DNA of 64,000 bases, taken from assembly GCA_034769895.1 (NCBI GenBank), contig CM068371.1, forward strand, positions 407,447,969 to 407,511,968. Reading direction: 5' to 3'. A program made the translations under genes and the position numbers. The stretch is from Magicicada septendecula. Lineage: Eukaryota; Arthropoda; Insecta; Hemiptera; Cicadidae. Numbering within the stretch: position 1 is the stretch's first letter; each line of letters begins with the position of its first letter. Shown here one piece after another: positions 23,079 to 34,774 of the stretch. The notes below the pieces were generated by a model. It was not told the DNA's origin. It searched no databases and saw only the letters and a program-made list of their open reading frames with translations.

Positions 23079-23299
23079 TGCGACTCGGCCCCGGTCGGCT
23101 GAACTTTCCAAAATGTGATCACTTCAAAATAATACCGTTTTAGTACCGACCGGGACCCGTGGAATTAACGGATTGGAACAAGCGTACAACTAGTGACGAA
23201 CGACGGACAATAGAACCAAAATAACGGGCAGTTGACTCGGTCGGTGAAAGCACGTGTTCGGCCGGTGAAGCGTTTGTGAACCGTTTTGAACCATTAACA

Positions 23300-23345
23300 G
23301 TAAAGGGATTATAAAAACAATAAATAAGGGTAAAGTATGGTGAGA
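23300..23345 (+). promoter_or_regulatory. Putative LTR promoter of element A
   Basis: TATA-like TTATAAAAAC near 23308, about 700 bases upstream of the gag start, within the 5' LTR. The same sequence lies in the 3' LTR near 43025. Inference from position and sequence only. Confidence 0.3.
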
Positions 23346-23808
23346 GAGAGAGAGAGTGAGCAGAATGGGCTGTCTAATAGGATTTTATAGGATGTTATGT
23401 AGGAAATAGGATATCTAAATGTATATGTATAAACATGTTTCTGTGTTTCTGATTTAAATAAGTAAAGCAGTCATATATCAATTAAACCATATTTTAGTCA
23501 CAACAAAAATGTGTTAGTCTTAAGTTATTTCGTCATTACCACTTTCTCATTTCTGTGCTGCAAGATTCGTCTAAACGTTCCGGGGATCTTTCTGAATTAT
23601 TATTGGGGAGGTCAGATAGCGAAATTGTCCTTTTTATTTAAGGTGGAGTGTAAAGGTTTTCGATATTTTAACCTATAAAAAATAATCGTGGCGACCTTGG
23701 TCTTCTGATGAAATGTAAACACGAGGTAAGTAGTTGTGAAATCTTGCAGGTAAGTCCTGGCAGTATATTTTATTCAGTAATATATTTCGACGTATTTTTA
23801 ACATCACA

Positions 23809-23826
23809 TTGGCTCTCGCTGCCAGG
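23809..23826 (+). other. Primer-binding site candidate of element A
   Basis: TTGGCTCTCGCTGCCAGG directly follows the 5' LTR end. TGG at the start fits the tRNA CCA end; the tRNA was not identified. Confidence 0.4.
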
Positions 23827-24045
23827 ATTTTCGTTTAATTTTATTTATACGAGATAGACCTATTTTAATGCACAGAAAATAGGATGTGGTAATGACGAAT
23901 TTGTAAAAATATTTATCGCACATCATTACGCACGTGCGAGTAGGTTAGGTTTGTATCATTGTGATTTACAGTTGTGTTAGGCGTTTTGAGTATAGAAAAA
24001 TAGTGGGTTTTATATATAAAAGTGTTAGATAAATGAACTTTAAAC

Positions 24046-25041
24046 ATGACCGATGTACAAGATAAGAATAGACCTAACGGTAGCGTAGGGGTGGAAGAAA
24101 AAAAGGTGTCAATAGACGATCTGTTTAATCTAATAAAAACCATGTCTGAAAATATAAATAGCAACGTAAATACAAAATATAAAGAACAACAAATTGATTC
24201 CAATATCAAATACAATAAAATGAATGACAAATTTGATAGACAAAGTAGGGATATTGATGAATTAAAAAATGAGATCCAAGAAATGAATAAATGTTTTGAG
24301 AATAATAATGAAACAATAAGAACCAGTTTGAATAAATTAGAACAGAGTGTTGAGCGAATGGGAGTACATGTGATGAGGACAGAGAAAAATAAAACAAATG
24401 AAAATTGTAGTGACAAGTGTAAAAATATGATACCAGATAAAGAGTTAACAAATGATAATGATAATGTTGAAAATAATGAATGTAATACTGAGAATAGTAG
24501 TGTATTTGAAGAGTTGGTATCAGAAAGTGATACGGTGAAAATAAATAGGGAGAGCACTGATGAAATTGCAGAATGTAGTGATAATGAAATGTTAATGTAT
24601 GCTTATGAGTTAGAGAGAGAGAGAAAAGATAGTATAGTGGTAGAATGGGGGCAGAGGGTAAATTTTCCCCTTATTTTTTCTGAACCAGAGTGTTCACAAG
24701 TGTTGTTGATGAAGGGCAAGAGTCCCGTGTTGGTAGAAGATTTGAAGTGTTTATTTTTGTTGTATAATTTTGTACCCTCTGTCTGGAGTAATGTTGAGAG
24801 TGTGATATGGTATTATGATGAGAGAGATTTCAATAGAGAATTGTATGTCGAGAGAGAAACAGAAGTGTATAATTTGAATAGAAATTATGATGAGTGGAAA
24901 GTAAGGTTAGAAGTGTGTCAAAATAATAATGATCTAATTGATAATACAAAAGTAACTAACCCAATAATGAATATAATTACTGATGGAGACTTAACAGATG
25001 TACTGAACGTTGACTTGTTTCTTGTTATCTTAGTAAAATGA
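24046..25041 (+). CDS. Gag-like protein of element A (331 aa, intact)
   Basis: A complete ORF from ATG to TGA in the Gag position of a pol-less LTR element. Residues ~20-110 are strongly helical and probably coiled coil (SIDDLFNLIKTMSENIN, DELKNEIQEMNKCFENN, LNKLEQSVERM). Residues ~120-200 are acidic and Asn/Glu-rich. The C-terminal ~110 residues include VEWGQRVNFPLIF, LKCLFLLYNFVPSVW and NRNYDEWKVRLEVCQNN, which could be a capsid-like fold but are not recognised. There is no CCHC zinc knuckle, protease or RT. A Gag role is inferred from position and from the coiled-coil start shared with the Gypsy Gags. Codon use is very AT-rich. Confidence 0.6.
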   Translation: MTDVQDKNRPNGSVGVEEKKVSIDDLFNLIKTMSENINSNVNTKYKEQQIDSNIKYNKMNDKFDRQSRDIDELKNEIQEMNKCFENNNETIRTSLNKLEQSVERMGVHVMRTEKNKTNENCSDKCKNMIPDKELTNDNDNVENNECNTENSSVFEELVSESDTVKINRESTDEIAECSDNEMLMYAYELERERKDSIVVEWGQRVNFPLIFSEPECSQVLLMKGKSPVLVEDLKCLFLLYNFVPSVWSNVESVIWYYDERDFNRELYVERETEVYNLNRNYDEWKVRLEVCQNNNDLIDNTKVTNPIMNIITDGDLTDVLNVDLFLVILVK

Positions 25042-26266
25042 ATGAATTTGGTTTTTATGGTTATGCCACACAAGAGAGTAATTTGTGTATGAATGAAATT
25101 GAACAAGGTTATATAAAACCAAGATTAATCTGGGACAATGGAGGGTAGACTATAAAACAATAAAGGACAGTTATAAATATTTTGTTTTATGGTTTTGACC
25201 TGGCAGACTTGGACATGTAACAGTTAATGATAGAAGTTTGTAAATAATTGTAATAAATTTGTTTGTGTGCATTGTAGAATGTTAAGCTAACAAGTGTGTG
25301 TAGAGGGTTGTAATAATAATAGTGATATTTGCAATTTAAAGAAATAACCGAAATTAAGTTTGGAGACAGTAATTAGAGAATTGTAATTTTTTTGGTAGCA
25401 ATGAACTTGTATTTTTAATAATGAATTTAATTAAAATAATTTGATGTTTTAAATATTTGATTGATTATTTAAATGTTGTATAATTAAATTTTCTAATGGA
25501 TTTAAATTATTTTACGAGATTTGTGAATTTGGTAATTAAATGATAAATTGTTTGATGTAAACTAACATGTTTGTTAAATGTTTCAGAGGTGAGGTGAAAG
25601 TATTGGGGTGTATGGTGAATATGTTTTGTGTATGTCATTTTAAATGGACTGTAAGTATAGAAATTTTATAGTACAAATCATGTATAATAAAAATGTTTAC
25701 AGGTATAACTCAGAGGAAAGGATTTTAATTCAATAATGAGATGATTTGAAATAATTGTGTTAAATAAAAATGACAATTAAAAAATTAAATAATAACTGAA
25801 AGATGATATATAATAATTATTAATAATAAATATGAAAATTTTAAGAAAGTTCAATGGTAGAAAGTGATGAATGATTTGAATGTTGATGGATAAATGGGTA
25901 ATGAAAATGTTACGATAGAATGTATATAAAATCTTTTAAGTATTTAGTTATTAAGGTGCTATTACGGGGGTGGCCTGTGCCCTCGTAGATAGTGAAATGG
26001 GTTGGGGGTAACAGAGTGTTACCTCCATCGGAGGCCAAAATGGCGAAAATGTGCGACACACCTTTTCCGTGCAAATTCAATTTGTACACTGATAGATGCT
26101 CGTGTCGCACATATTAATAATGATTTAGAACAGGCATTGAAATGCAAGTTAGATTTCCCCGACTTTTCGGGCGATTACTGCCTTACCAGCACTAATCGTG
26201 GCTTTGGCTAGCGGCCAGCTATGGTCATATCAAGTCCCTTCACCATAGCTGACTTGAAATTGGTAT
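25042..26266 (+). other. Element A internal non-coding region, left of Gypsy1
   Basis: AT-rich, with no supported ORF. It contains the conserved stem-loop block at 26172-26198 and the CAGCTATGGTCATATC segment leading to the Gypsy1 insertion point. Confidence 0.5.
26172..26198 (+). other. Conserved stem-loop block, copy in element A
   Basis: CGATTA (26172-26177) pairs with TAATCG (26193-26198) around a 15-nt loop with CTTACCAGC. Confidence 0.5.
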
Positions 26267-26270
26267 ATAG
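26267..26270 (+). repeat. 4-bp target-site duplication of Gypsy1, left
   Basis: ATAG, repeated at 39602-39605. Confidence 0.75.
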
Positions 26271-29249
26271 TGTAATTAAACTAAATACTCTCCTTAAATC
26301 CACACTGTTGGGCGTGTATTTGTAAATAAACCCAATGTGATGTGGTTTAATGTTTAAAATTGGTTATTTGTAAGATATTATTTGGAAATATATTAAAGTT
26401 TGTAGTGGTTGAAAATTGAAGGTTACTAATTTTGTAAAGCGATTTAAAATGTAACATTCGAGGTTACTCAAAGTGTGTTTACAATTGTAGAATTATAATT
26501 GTCTGAAAAGAATTCCCTTAAATAAAACAACTAAAATAGTGTTGTTAATATTATTTAAATACTAGCTTTGCTTAAGTTTAAAAGTAAAGTATAATAGTTG
26601 GTCGCTCGATGATGATGATCGTCTTGTTGATACTAGCTGTGAAACTTCTCCTCCAGGTCGATAATAGTCTAAGTACATTACGTCTAGTAATGTCTGGACA
26701 ATAGAATAAATATAATATGCTTTCATGTACCTGGTCGTGTTTTCTAGAAGTTCAATAAGCTGTCAACACGGTTTACAAAAACCAACTCACTTTAGCTACA
26801 AGGTTAAGTTGCCTTGTTTGATAGTGGGCGCCACACGGATTTATTTTGGGAAAATCCCGTGTAAAACCCATGAATTGAATCAATTAATGATTTAAAGAAA
26901 TTAAAATAATGGTTTATTACCTTTATAGCAATGCTATTCCAAGTACTTAATCACAACTGAAGGTTGTTTGAGTTTTCTGAATAAAATATTTAACTATCTG
27001 TTAGAAATGAATTAAGTCGAGTTATGCTGTTAACAATGGGATTTTATTCATACCCTTGATAGAGAATTCAAACAAATATAATTAAAAAACATACAATGAT
27101 GTACAATTGTAAATAAGTTATTATAGACCCTGTAGGGCTTGCTCAGAACGTAGACAGTAAATCTGGTTAAGTCCAGATATTTCTTTTTACTTTAAACATT
27201 ACTATTATTAAAATCTCAGGTGTAAGTTCTTTGAGATGCAAAAAAGAAAATTTATGCCTACACAATAGCTAATGATTTTTTAATATAATATTGACTAGTA
27301 CTGTCTTTGACGTTACTATAATAAAGTAAACAAGTAAAAATAACCTATTTGATAGGTTGTGCGTTCGTCACGCCTGCTTTATGATTTACAAAGGTTATAT
27401 TTTGGAGAACACTTATAACTAACATTCAGCTTAACTAATATTGACAAATTTATAAAATAAATTTAGACATGGTGTAACATAAAAAATGTTTCAGTGTTTT
27501 TGCGTCAGTACAGATCAGTGTATTAAAACATACAGGTTATGGCGCTCGTAGAAAAGAATTAAAAAATGTTTACACTGTTACCTGGTGTTTTAATCTTCCG
27601 ATTAAAATTTCAATTAACACTTCGATAATCGGATTATAATGATTATCGTTATTCACTACACACGCACTAGAACAGAGAATTTCGATCCGCTTCTAACTTA
27701 CAGGATCATAAATAATACTATTTAATTCTTTCTGCTGTTCATTATTTTTTCCCGCACTAAAATGAAATAATACTGCACATAATCACAATGTTTCCTTGTT
27801 GAATAATTTGAAGTAGTTGTAGGTTGTTGTCGAACTGTTTCCATTGATGTGTTCTGGTGATGACGCTATCAGTTATTAAAAATGTTGAGATGAGATCGGC
27901 GTACCTGTCACACCGAATGCAGTTAGGAAGTGTCTGCTGAAAATTCGTTCCGGCTCTTTTTATAGTCGATACCTTGATCGGCTCTAGGCAACATTGTTAA
28001 TTACTAAGAAATTTTGTCATTGGCTTAGACAGGTGTGATGAATGTGACGTATGGTTTTTCCAACCGTCAAAACGGTTTTTATAACCGCCAAACGCTAAAG
28101 TGATTGACAGCTACCGATGTTATTGGTATTAACGACCAAATTTCTTAAACATATTTTGTAAATGATGCTAACGCCTTTCACGCACTTAATACAGTTGCGA
28201 TTGGGGCGGTATCACCATCAAATTAAAGAATATTTTGTCCTCTTTAATTTGATATAGTTTGATACCGAGTTAGTTTCACTTTTACTGACATTGCTACATA
28301 AACAATGTTCAGGTACACTATTTCGCACTGTCGTCTGTTTACCAAAATCGGCAATTATACACTTTGACTAATATTGTTTGTGTCCTACATCGCGTTTTAT
28401 CACTCGAACGTTTATGTGAGAACACTATTAATTCTGTACTGATGTTTAATTACTGTACATTACGAATAAACCTTAACTTTAGACATTGTAATGAACTGTT
28501 CTTACATACTATGAGATTTCGTTTCACATTAATTTGCTCTATTCTACTAACTAACAATTGAATTATAAATCATATCATTTTAATAATACTTATTGCTATG
28601 TTTGAGCATAACAATTGTTTTGTGTAGGTGACCTACATTTCTATTACTTCCTAATAATCATCTCATTGATGATTGTTTGGTCTAGGCCTTGTTAAGGCAT
28701 ACCGTTCATACCGGAATTCTGCCTTAAAAGCTTTTATTAGTTCACAATTCGATAATTTTGCTGAGGTAGCTTATTGTTATAAGATTCCCTCTTACAAACG
28801 TGTTTATTTGTCATAAGTATATTTGAGATTGACATATAGCTTCGTTTTCATTTTGTGGCCATTGCTAATTTTAGTTCTTGGCCTCAATAATTACTAGTCA
28901 TATTTAATTTATTGTCAGCCAAATGCTGATTCTGATCTCACACTATTCAGATTCTTATTTAATCATTTTTTAGTAACATATCATATTCTGTTTACATTAT
29001 TCACTGACTCGCTTGACAGCTTAAAGTGAATTTAAATTTGTCCATCAGTTTGTGTCAGTTATAGTCTGGTTGTAGTGTCAAACAGTATTTGGGCTTACTG
29101 TTTCTTGTGGCACTTCTGCTTCTTTCTTCCTCTATGATTCCTCTCTTCTTGGTTATTCTTATCATTACTTTATCTATTTATATTATCATTATGCATTTAT
29201 TAAACCTGATAGTATATGTTTAGGTTAGGTAACATTTTGTTATGTTACA
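26271..29249 (-). repeat. Gypsy1 3' LTR
   Basis: On the minus strand TGTAAC...ATTACA, 2979 bp. It contains a TATA-like CTATAAAAAG (27955-27964, minus) with an initiator-like TTCAGCAG about 25 bases downstream, and a 13-bp perfect hairpin (28217-28253). A short open frame at 28364-28561 recurs in the other LTR but has no recognisable content. Confidence 0.9.
28217..28253. other. 13-bp perfect hairpin in Gypsy1 LTR
   Basis: ATCAAATTAAAGA pairs with TCTTTAATTTGAT around an 11-nt spacer. It is duplicated at 38572-38608 in the other LTR, in the inferred U3 region. Confidence 0.6.
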
Positions 29250-29280
29250 TATACTCCCCCCTCAAAATTGATAATTTGAG
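29250..29280 (-). other. Polypurine tract and stem-loop of Gypsy1
   Basis: On the minus strand a short hairpin (arms CTCAAA and TTTGAG, extendable with one bulge) runs into GGGGGGAGTATA and then the LTR. Positions 29261-29280 hold the hairpin. Confidence 0.55.
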
Positions 29281-31200
29281 AAAAAATTTGATCTTTTGAT
29301 AAAATTATCATTTTATGTCAGTTTCTTGCATATTACTACTGTTTTTTGTCTTGTACTCTTTACATTGATCTTTAACATACTATTCGTGTGTTACTCTAGC
29401 TCGGTTGCTGGTCTAGTGATATAATTCTTAGTTTACTAGTATATTTTTCAAGTTGTTTACATTTTAAGTCATCTAATTACAATAGGTCTTATTTCTTAAA
29501 TTAACAATTTCCTGTCTTATCATATTACATTTTTCTTTCTTATTACATATCTTTACCTTTGTGATTATTTCAATGGTTCTTATATTTTATACCTCATAGA
29601 TTTTTTTCTTTCATAATAACCCTTGATACATTACAATATAACTCCCTAACTTTTGTAGTGGGTTTGGAATCAGAGTGGCTCACTGTGGCTTACATTCTCT
29701 GCCGTTCCTCAATACACATACTCAGATTCAGAGGCATACTCTTCTCTGTCTGAGAAAAAAATAAACATTGCACCTGGCAATAGTTGCACTATCACAACAC
29801 ATAAAATATAATACATATCATTAATTTTCAATAATATAATATCTTCAATATAATATTCAAGGTATCAGAGGTTTTCATTTATATCACATCTCCTTCTTTT
29901 ATACTTTATAACATACTTTCTTTTCACAGGTAATTATTTCCTTTCATACTTGACATTCTCGACTATGCTTTTTCATTAGCCGTATCGTTACTTTTTATAC
30001 TAGTTGACAATTGTTTTAGTTTACTTGAGTATTCTTAAAATTACACACTTACATTGATGCTTATATAATTATGCGGTTGTCTTTCACATATAGAGTCTAT
30101 AATATCTTATTTTCACAATAGTTTACAAGTTTTTCTTTCTCTCGCTAGTAATTTATACTTATCCTGAATTATCAGGTTTTACAATATTCATATATAAAAT
30201 GTTCTTGGTTAGATGTTCTCTGACATATTTTGCTACATACAATATTTGATAATTACAACACAATGTGATAATATAATAACAATATATTGATATTTAATTT
30301 TATAGACATTCTTGGGGTTACATGGTTCATTTAATAAACAATTTTTTTTCTCTCTACTTTCCATAATAATATCCTTCTTTCATATTACACTCTTTGTTAT
30401 TCTTCTTCTCTACTCCTTCAAGTGATGGTGGTTTTCACTTATTCTGGATGATTTTAATTCTCTTTTATTGAGTATACAATATTTGATAATTGCAATAAAC
30501 ATTTAGTTACTTATAATATTCATTTGGTAAACATTTGGTTATATATATATTTTTTTCTAAGTATAGTATAGCCATTTTAGTTATAAAAGAGTAGTAGCTC
30601 CTCTCTCAATTAATCTAACATAAGAGTATTTAAAGTAAGTTTATGTCATTATCCTAGGTATATTTTAGTCACATGCCACTTTTGGCTCTCCATGACATAA
30701 TAGATGTCTTTCTTTTTTCTCATTAAATTGTTTAGTTTACAATGCATCTTTTTCTATCCTTTAGTGTGATAGATCTGGTTCCTTTTTAACAAGTAACAGA
30801 TAGTTTGGCCTATATCTTAATCCTACACACTTTTTGTAACACAATAGGGTAAATAGGTTTGCTATAGACAATTAGTTACCTTCAATAATTCTGGGCATAA
30901 TACGTGATCCTTCTAATCACTAAATGAGTTTGTTTATAGTAATCATTTTTAAAACATATTTTTCTTTTTATACTCTAAATGTTCTTGTGGTAAATGTCGC
31001 CTACCACTATATTTTATCTGCTCTTAATAGTAATCACTTCTATGGTATACATACATGGGGTTATTTCGTGCTTTTCCACTCTATTGGGTGCCTTATTGGG
31101 GACAATTACGTTACACAGGTGTCCTTTCCCATATCAATTTCTAGTATGACATGTTTGGGATATTTGGGCACTCTGCAATTACCTATCCTAATCAATTTCT
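29281..31200 (-). other. Gypsy1 3' non-coding region
   Basis: About 1.9 kb between the pol stop and the polypurine tract, very AT-rich. No env-like ORF, signal peptide or other supported coding sequence on either strand. Confidence 0.55.
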
Positions 31201-34200
31201 TTAATCATAGTATCTCTTCAATGACGTTTGGTTGTAGGTTCCTTTAACCTTTTCATTTATCATATCAGTGAGTTCATAGGTATTGTTTTCATGGTCTTTG
31301 GTAATAGTATATGGGCCGATGTATAGTACCAGTAGTTTCTTTGTGATGCCCTCCATTGTGTTGGGCAGCTCCCTATTTCTCAATAGTACCTGGTCCCCTA
31401 TTTTATACTTTATCATCCGGGTTGGCGCTTGCTGTTTATACTTTCTTCTACGTTGTTCCAACTTTTCCATGATCTTGTCGTGGTATTGGATTCTATTAAA
31501 TTGATACTCTGGACTCTGAGGGAACTTAATCATGTCACTGATCTCTCTGGGTGGAGGTTTTTCGAACATGGCATTGTATGGGGTGGTGTCAATTGATTGG
31601 TGGTACGCTAAATTGATAAAATCTTCCGTAGCTGGGATGTATCCACTCCACTGTCTTTGTTGATTTGCACAATAAGTCCTAAGAATCCGTCCAACCTCTC
31701 TTAACACTCTTTCTGAGGGATTACTACTGGGATGGTACACTGCAGTTTTGTATGTTTTTATTCCATGTTCCAGTAGTGTGTCCTTCCATTTCCGTCCTTT
31801 GAATTGGGTACCGTGGTCCGTGATTATGGTTTTCGGACAGCCTACCTCAGGTATATAATTCTGTATTATTATGTTGAGTATCTTGTTGGTGGTTGCTCGA
31901 TTCATTGGGTATAGTTTTATATATTTAGTATAATGGTCGAAGATAATTAATAAATATTTGTATTGCTGTCGACCTCCACTTCTGGGAAATGGACCACAAA
32001 TGTCTACAAAAACTTTCTCTATTTTCGCCGAAGATGTTATGGGAATCATCTGCCCCTCCTTCCTTTCATTTGTGCATTTCACCATCTGGCATATCTGACA
32101 AGTCCTAATATATTTCCTCACCCTTCTATTTATGTCCTTTATGTACATGTGTTCCTCCAACGCCTTTATCACTTTAACAGCACCCATGTGCCCATAACGA
32201 ACATGGTAATCTGTGATTATGTCCTTCTCTATTGTTTTAGGTATTACTAATTTCCAAACATTATCGTGATATTTAGTTTTAATAAACAATATATTATTAA
32301 CTACACAGAAATAAGGGGTTATTCTTTCATCTTGATTATCCAATCTTTGGAAAATTTGTGCTAGTTTATTGTCTTGTCTTTGATGTAACTCTACCTCTTT
32401 GATAATGCCTTCTAACTCTGTACGGCTTTTCAAGATGTTATAAACTTTGGCTAGTGTTTCTTTTTCACTTTCATAAGTTTGATTGGTAATGTTTACTCGT
32501 GATAGCACGTCGGCGGCTATGTTCTTCTTGCCAGGGACATACTCCCAACTAATGTTGTACTCTTGTAGGACCAACGTCCACCTTGCTAACCGCCCATGGC
32601 TAAATTTGCAGTTCTTTAAAAAGGATATGGACTTGTGATCTGTCCTGACAGTAGTAGAATATCCTAATATGTAGGTGCGGAATTTACCACATGCGAATAC
32701 TACGCTTAAGAGCTCTTTTTCCGTGACATTGTAATTTCTCTCACACTTATTCAAAGTCCGGCTCGCGAAGCTTATTACAAGATGGTTTCCATCATCGTCT
32801 TCCTGGTATAGGGTGGAGCCTAAACTGATGTCACTGGCATCACAATTCAAGTAAAAAGGTTTATCAAAGTCTGGATGGTGTAATATTACTGTCTCTAAAA
32901 ATTTGGTTTTGATCTGTTGAAATATACTTTCCTGTGCTGGACCCCATGTCCATTTATCCTTTGAGGACAATTGCGGAGACAATCTGGTTGTTAGTTCCGA
33001 ATAATTGTTCTGAAACTTTCGATAATAATTGCATAACCCTAAAAATGATTGTAATTGTTTCTTATTCCTGGGAGTGGGGAACTTTTGTATGGCTTCGATT
33101 TTTTCTGTGGATGGAGTTATTCCTAATTCGGTTAGTTGGAATCCTAAAAATTGTACCTCCTTCGCAATAAGTTGGGATTTTTCCAGTTTTAAGGTAATAT
33201 GGTTTTCTGATAGTTTGTTTAGTACATGGTCTACCCTCTGACAATGTTCCTCCCAGTTTGTAAACGTTATTAACAGGTCGTCCACATAGACTGTAGTGAA
33301 TTTAAGTGCTTCCTGTCCTAACACCTGGTCCATGCATTGTATGAATATTGCCACTGAATTTATTAACCCGAAGGGCAACCTCTTAAAGTGATAGTTGCGT
33401 CCCTCAAATATAAAAGCAACATATTTTCGGCTGTTGGGATGTAACTCTATTTGCCAATATCCGCAGACCGTATCCCATGAGCTTATGAATTGTACACCAT
33501 GGAACTTTTTTAGAATCTCCTCGATTTCGCCCGGAGATGTCCGGTTATTAACTAAATGTTTGTTTATTTCTCGCGCACCCAAACAGAGCCTCACCTTACC
33601 ATTTTTCTTTTTAATTGCTACAATAGGGCTGGTATAAGGGGACTGGCTGTGTTCTATTATATCGTCCTTTAACAGTTGGTTGATCTCGGAGCGAACCGCC
33701 TCTTTAAGGGAGTATGCGATGGGGTAAGATTTGCGGTTGAAGTTAACTGGTTCTTTGAAAGTTAAAACACATTGGTAATTCTTAACCTTTCCTGGGAGAT
33801 CTGAAAATACGTGCCTATACTGGTCATATATGTTTATTAATCTTTCAAGTTGGCCTGGACTTGGTGATTTTGTTCTGTTGGTTGACTGGAACTGTCTTAT
33901 CTCTCTAATCTTTTCTTCCCATAAATTATCGTTATTGTTAGTGTGTTCCAGCTCATGCTTGGGTGTTTGGTATCTAGGGTTGGTTGTGCTTTGGATGTGG
34001 TATACAGTTCTCTCTGGGGGAAATTCCCTGTTTCCAACAATATCTGCAGTCCAATCTGTGTCAGACATTTTTAACATTAACTTATTCATACTTAAATCAA
34101 TTATGGCTGAGTGCCTTCGTAAAATGTCGCAGCCGATTAAACTACGAAATGGCAAACCCGTTGCTATTAAAAATATCATCGGTATCTTAACACCTTGACT

Positions 34201-34581
34201 GGATATTTCTAACCTAACCTGCTTCTTCACCAATTTATTTTGGCGTCCCGTAGCTCCTATCAGGATAATGTTAGTAACAGGCAAAGTTGGTATGGTAGCT
34301 CTGCTTTCCTCCTGAATACGATTGAGCTCGGTGCTATCCATTAGGGAAATGTTAGCTCCGGTGTCGATCATTAAGGTGACAGTTACTTCATTAATTTTGG
34401 CCGACACGTACACGATATCGTGGGTGCATTGATGGTGATTATTCACTTCCTCTTCTAACAATTCCTGTCTTATATTTTTCAGGTAATGGTTGTATAAAAT
34501 GGTAATTTTATTTGGGCTTGTGCCGTAATCATACCCAATAGAGTGGTTCAGCGAGGGGTTTATGTTATCATAATTTCTCAC
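31201..34581 (-). CDS. pol: Gypsy1 Pol polyprotein (protease, RT, RNase H, integrase)
   Basis: 1126 codons, without internal stops. The listed first codon is GTG; the frame is open about 60 bases further upstream, so expression by frameshift or reinitiation from gag is likely. Aspartic protease: MIDTGANISL (Asp about 73). RT: SSWDTVCGYWQIEL (Asp about 370), FKRLPFGLINS, and YVDD at 432-435. RNase H: NCDASDISLGS (Asp 581), Glu 622, RTDHKS (Asp 648) and AADVLSR (Asp 691). Integrase: HHCC finger (H793, H798, C828, C831) and DDE residues at about D860, D922 and E957. The C-terminus ends in a GPYTITKDHENNTYEL domain. All key residues appear present. It resembles Gypsy (Metaviridae) Pol; a diverged relative is at 63743-64000. 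Confidence 0.92.
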   Translation of the reverse strand: MRNYDNINPSLNHSIGYDYGTSPNKITILYNHYLKNIRQELLEEEVNNHHQCTHDIVYVSAKINEVTVTLMIDTGANISLMDSTELNRIQEESRATIPTLPVTNIILIGATGRQNKLVKKQVRLEISSQGVKIPMIFLIATGLPFRSLIGCDILRRHSAIIDLSMNKLMLKMSDTDWTADIVGNREFPPERTVYHIQSTTNPRYQTPKHELEHTNNNDNLWEEKIREIRQFQSTNRTKSPSPGQLERLINIYDQYRHVFSDLPGKVKNYQCVLTFKEPVNFNRKSYPIAYSLKEAVRSEINQLLKDDIIEHSQSPYTSPIVAIKKKNGKVRLCLGAREINKHLVNNRTSPGEIEEILKKFHGVQFISSWDTVCGYWQIELHPNSRKYVAFIFEGRNYHFKRLPFGLINSVAIFIQCMDQVLGQEALKFTTVYVDDLLITFTNWEEHCQRVDHVLNKLSENHITLKLEKSQLIAKEVQFLGFQLTELGITPSTEKIEAIQKFPTPRNKKQLQSFLGLCNYYRKFQNNYSELTTRLSPQLSSKDKWTWGPAQESIFQQIKTKFLETVILHHPDFDKPFYLNCDASDISLGSTLYQEDDDGNHLVISFASRTLNKCERNYNVTEKELLSVVFACGKFRTYILGYSTTVRTDHKSISFLKNCKFSHGRLARWTLVLQEYNISWEYVPGKKNIAADVLSRVNITNQTYESEKETLAKVYNILKSRTELEGIIKEVELHQRQDNKLAQIFQRLDNQDERITPYFCVVNNILFIKTKYHDNVWKLVIPKTIEKDIITDYHVRYGHMGAVKVIKALEEHMYIKDINRRVRKYIRTCQICQMVKCTNERKEGQMIPITSSAKIEKVFVDICGPFPRSGGRQQYKYLLIIFDHYTKYIKLYPMNRATTNKILNIIIQNYIPEVGCPKTIITDHGTQFKGRKWKDTLLEHGIKTYKTAVYHPSSNPSERVLREVGRILRTYCANQQRQWSGYIPATEDFINLAYHQSIDTTPYNAMFEKPPPREISDMIKFPQSPEYQFNRIQYHDKIMEKLEQRRRKYKQQAPTRMIKYKIGDQVLLRNRELPNTMEGITKKLLVLYIGPYTITKDHENNTYELTDMINEKVKGTYNQTSLKRYYD

Positions 34582-34774
34582 TGCCGCGAGGAGTTTAAAG
34601 AGCTGGTGCTCTCCTCTTGGCGCCTGTCTTGATTATCTATATGGTTTCTATCGTCCGTTGTCGTACGTCCTCCATGATGGTCTGGTTCATGGTCAGGAAC
34701 GAAGTGCACCTGTGGCCGGTAGTCGTTGTTGCGGCTGTCGCCCTCAATGCTGTTACTTCTCCACCGTCCTCCTC

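Larger units (their letters stand above)
22514..23808 (+). repeat. Element A 5' LTR
   Basis: TGTAACGG...ATCACA. It holds a 93-codon open frame (22797-23078), a TATA-like GATTATAAAAAC near 23307, and a GA microsatellite near 23343. Nearly identical to 42231-43534. Confidence 0.85.

Noticed and set aside
23913..24557. 214-codon hydrophobic-looking open frame on the minus strand
   Set aside because: Antisense to the element A gag; a Lys/Glu/Asn-rich sense strand gives Phe/Leu/Ser-rich antisense.
29281..31200. Search for an env-like ORF between Gypsy1 pol and its 3' LTR
   Set aside because: No long frame on the coding strand; stops are frequent.
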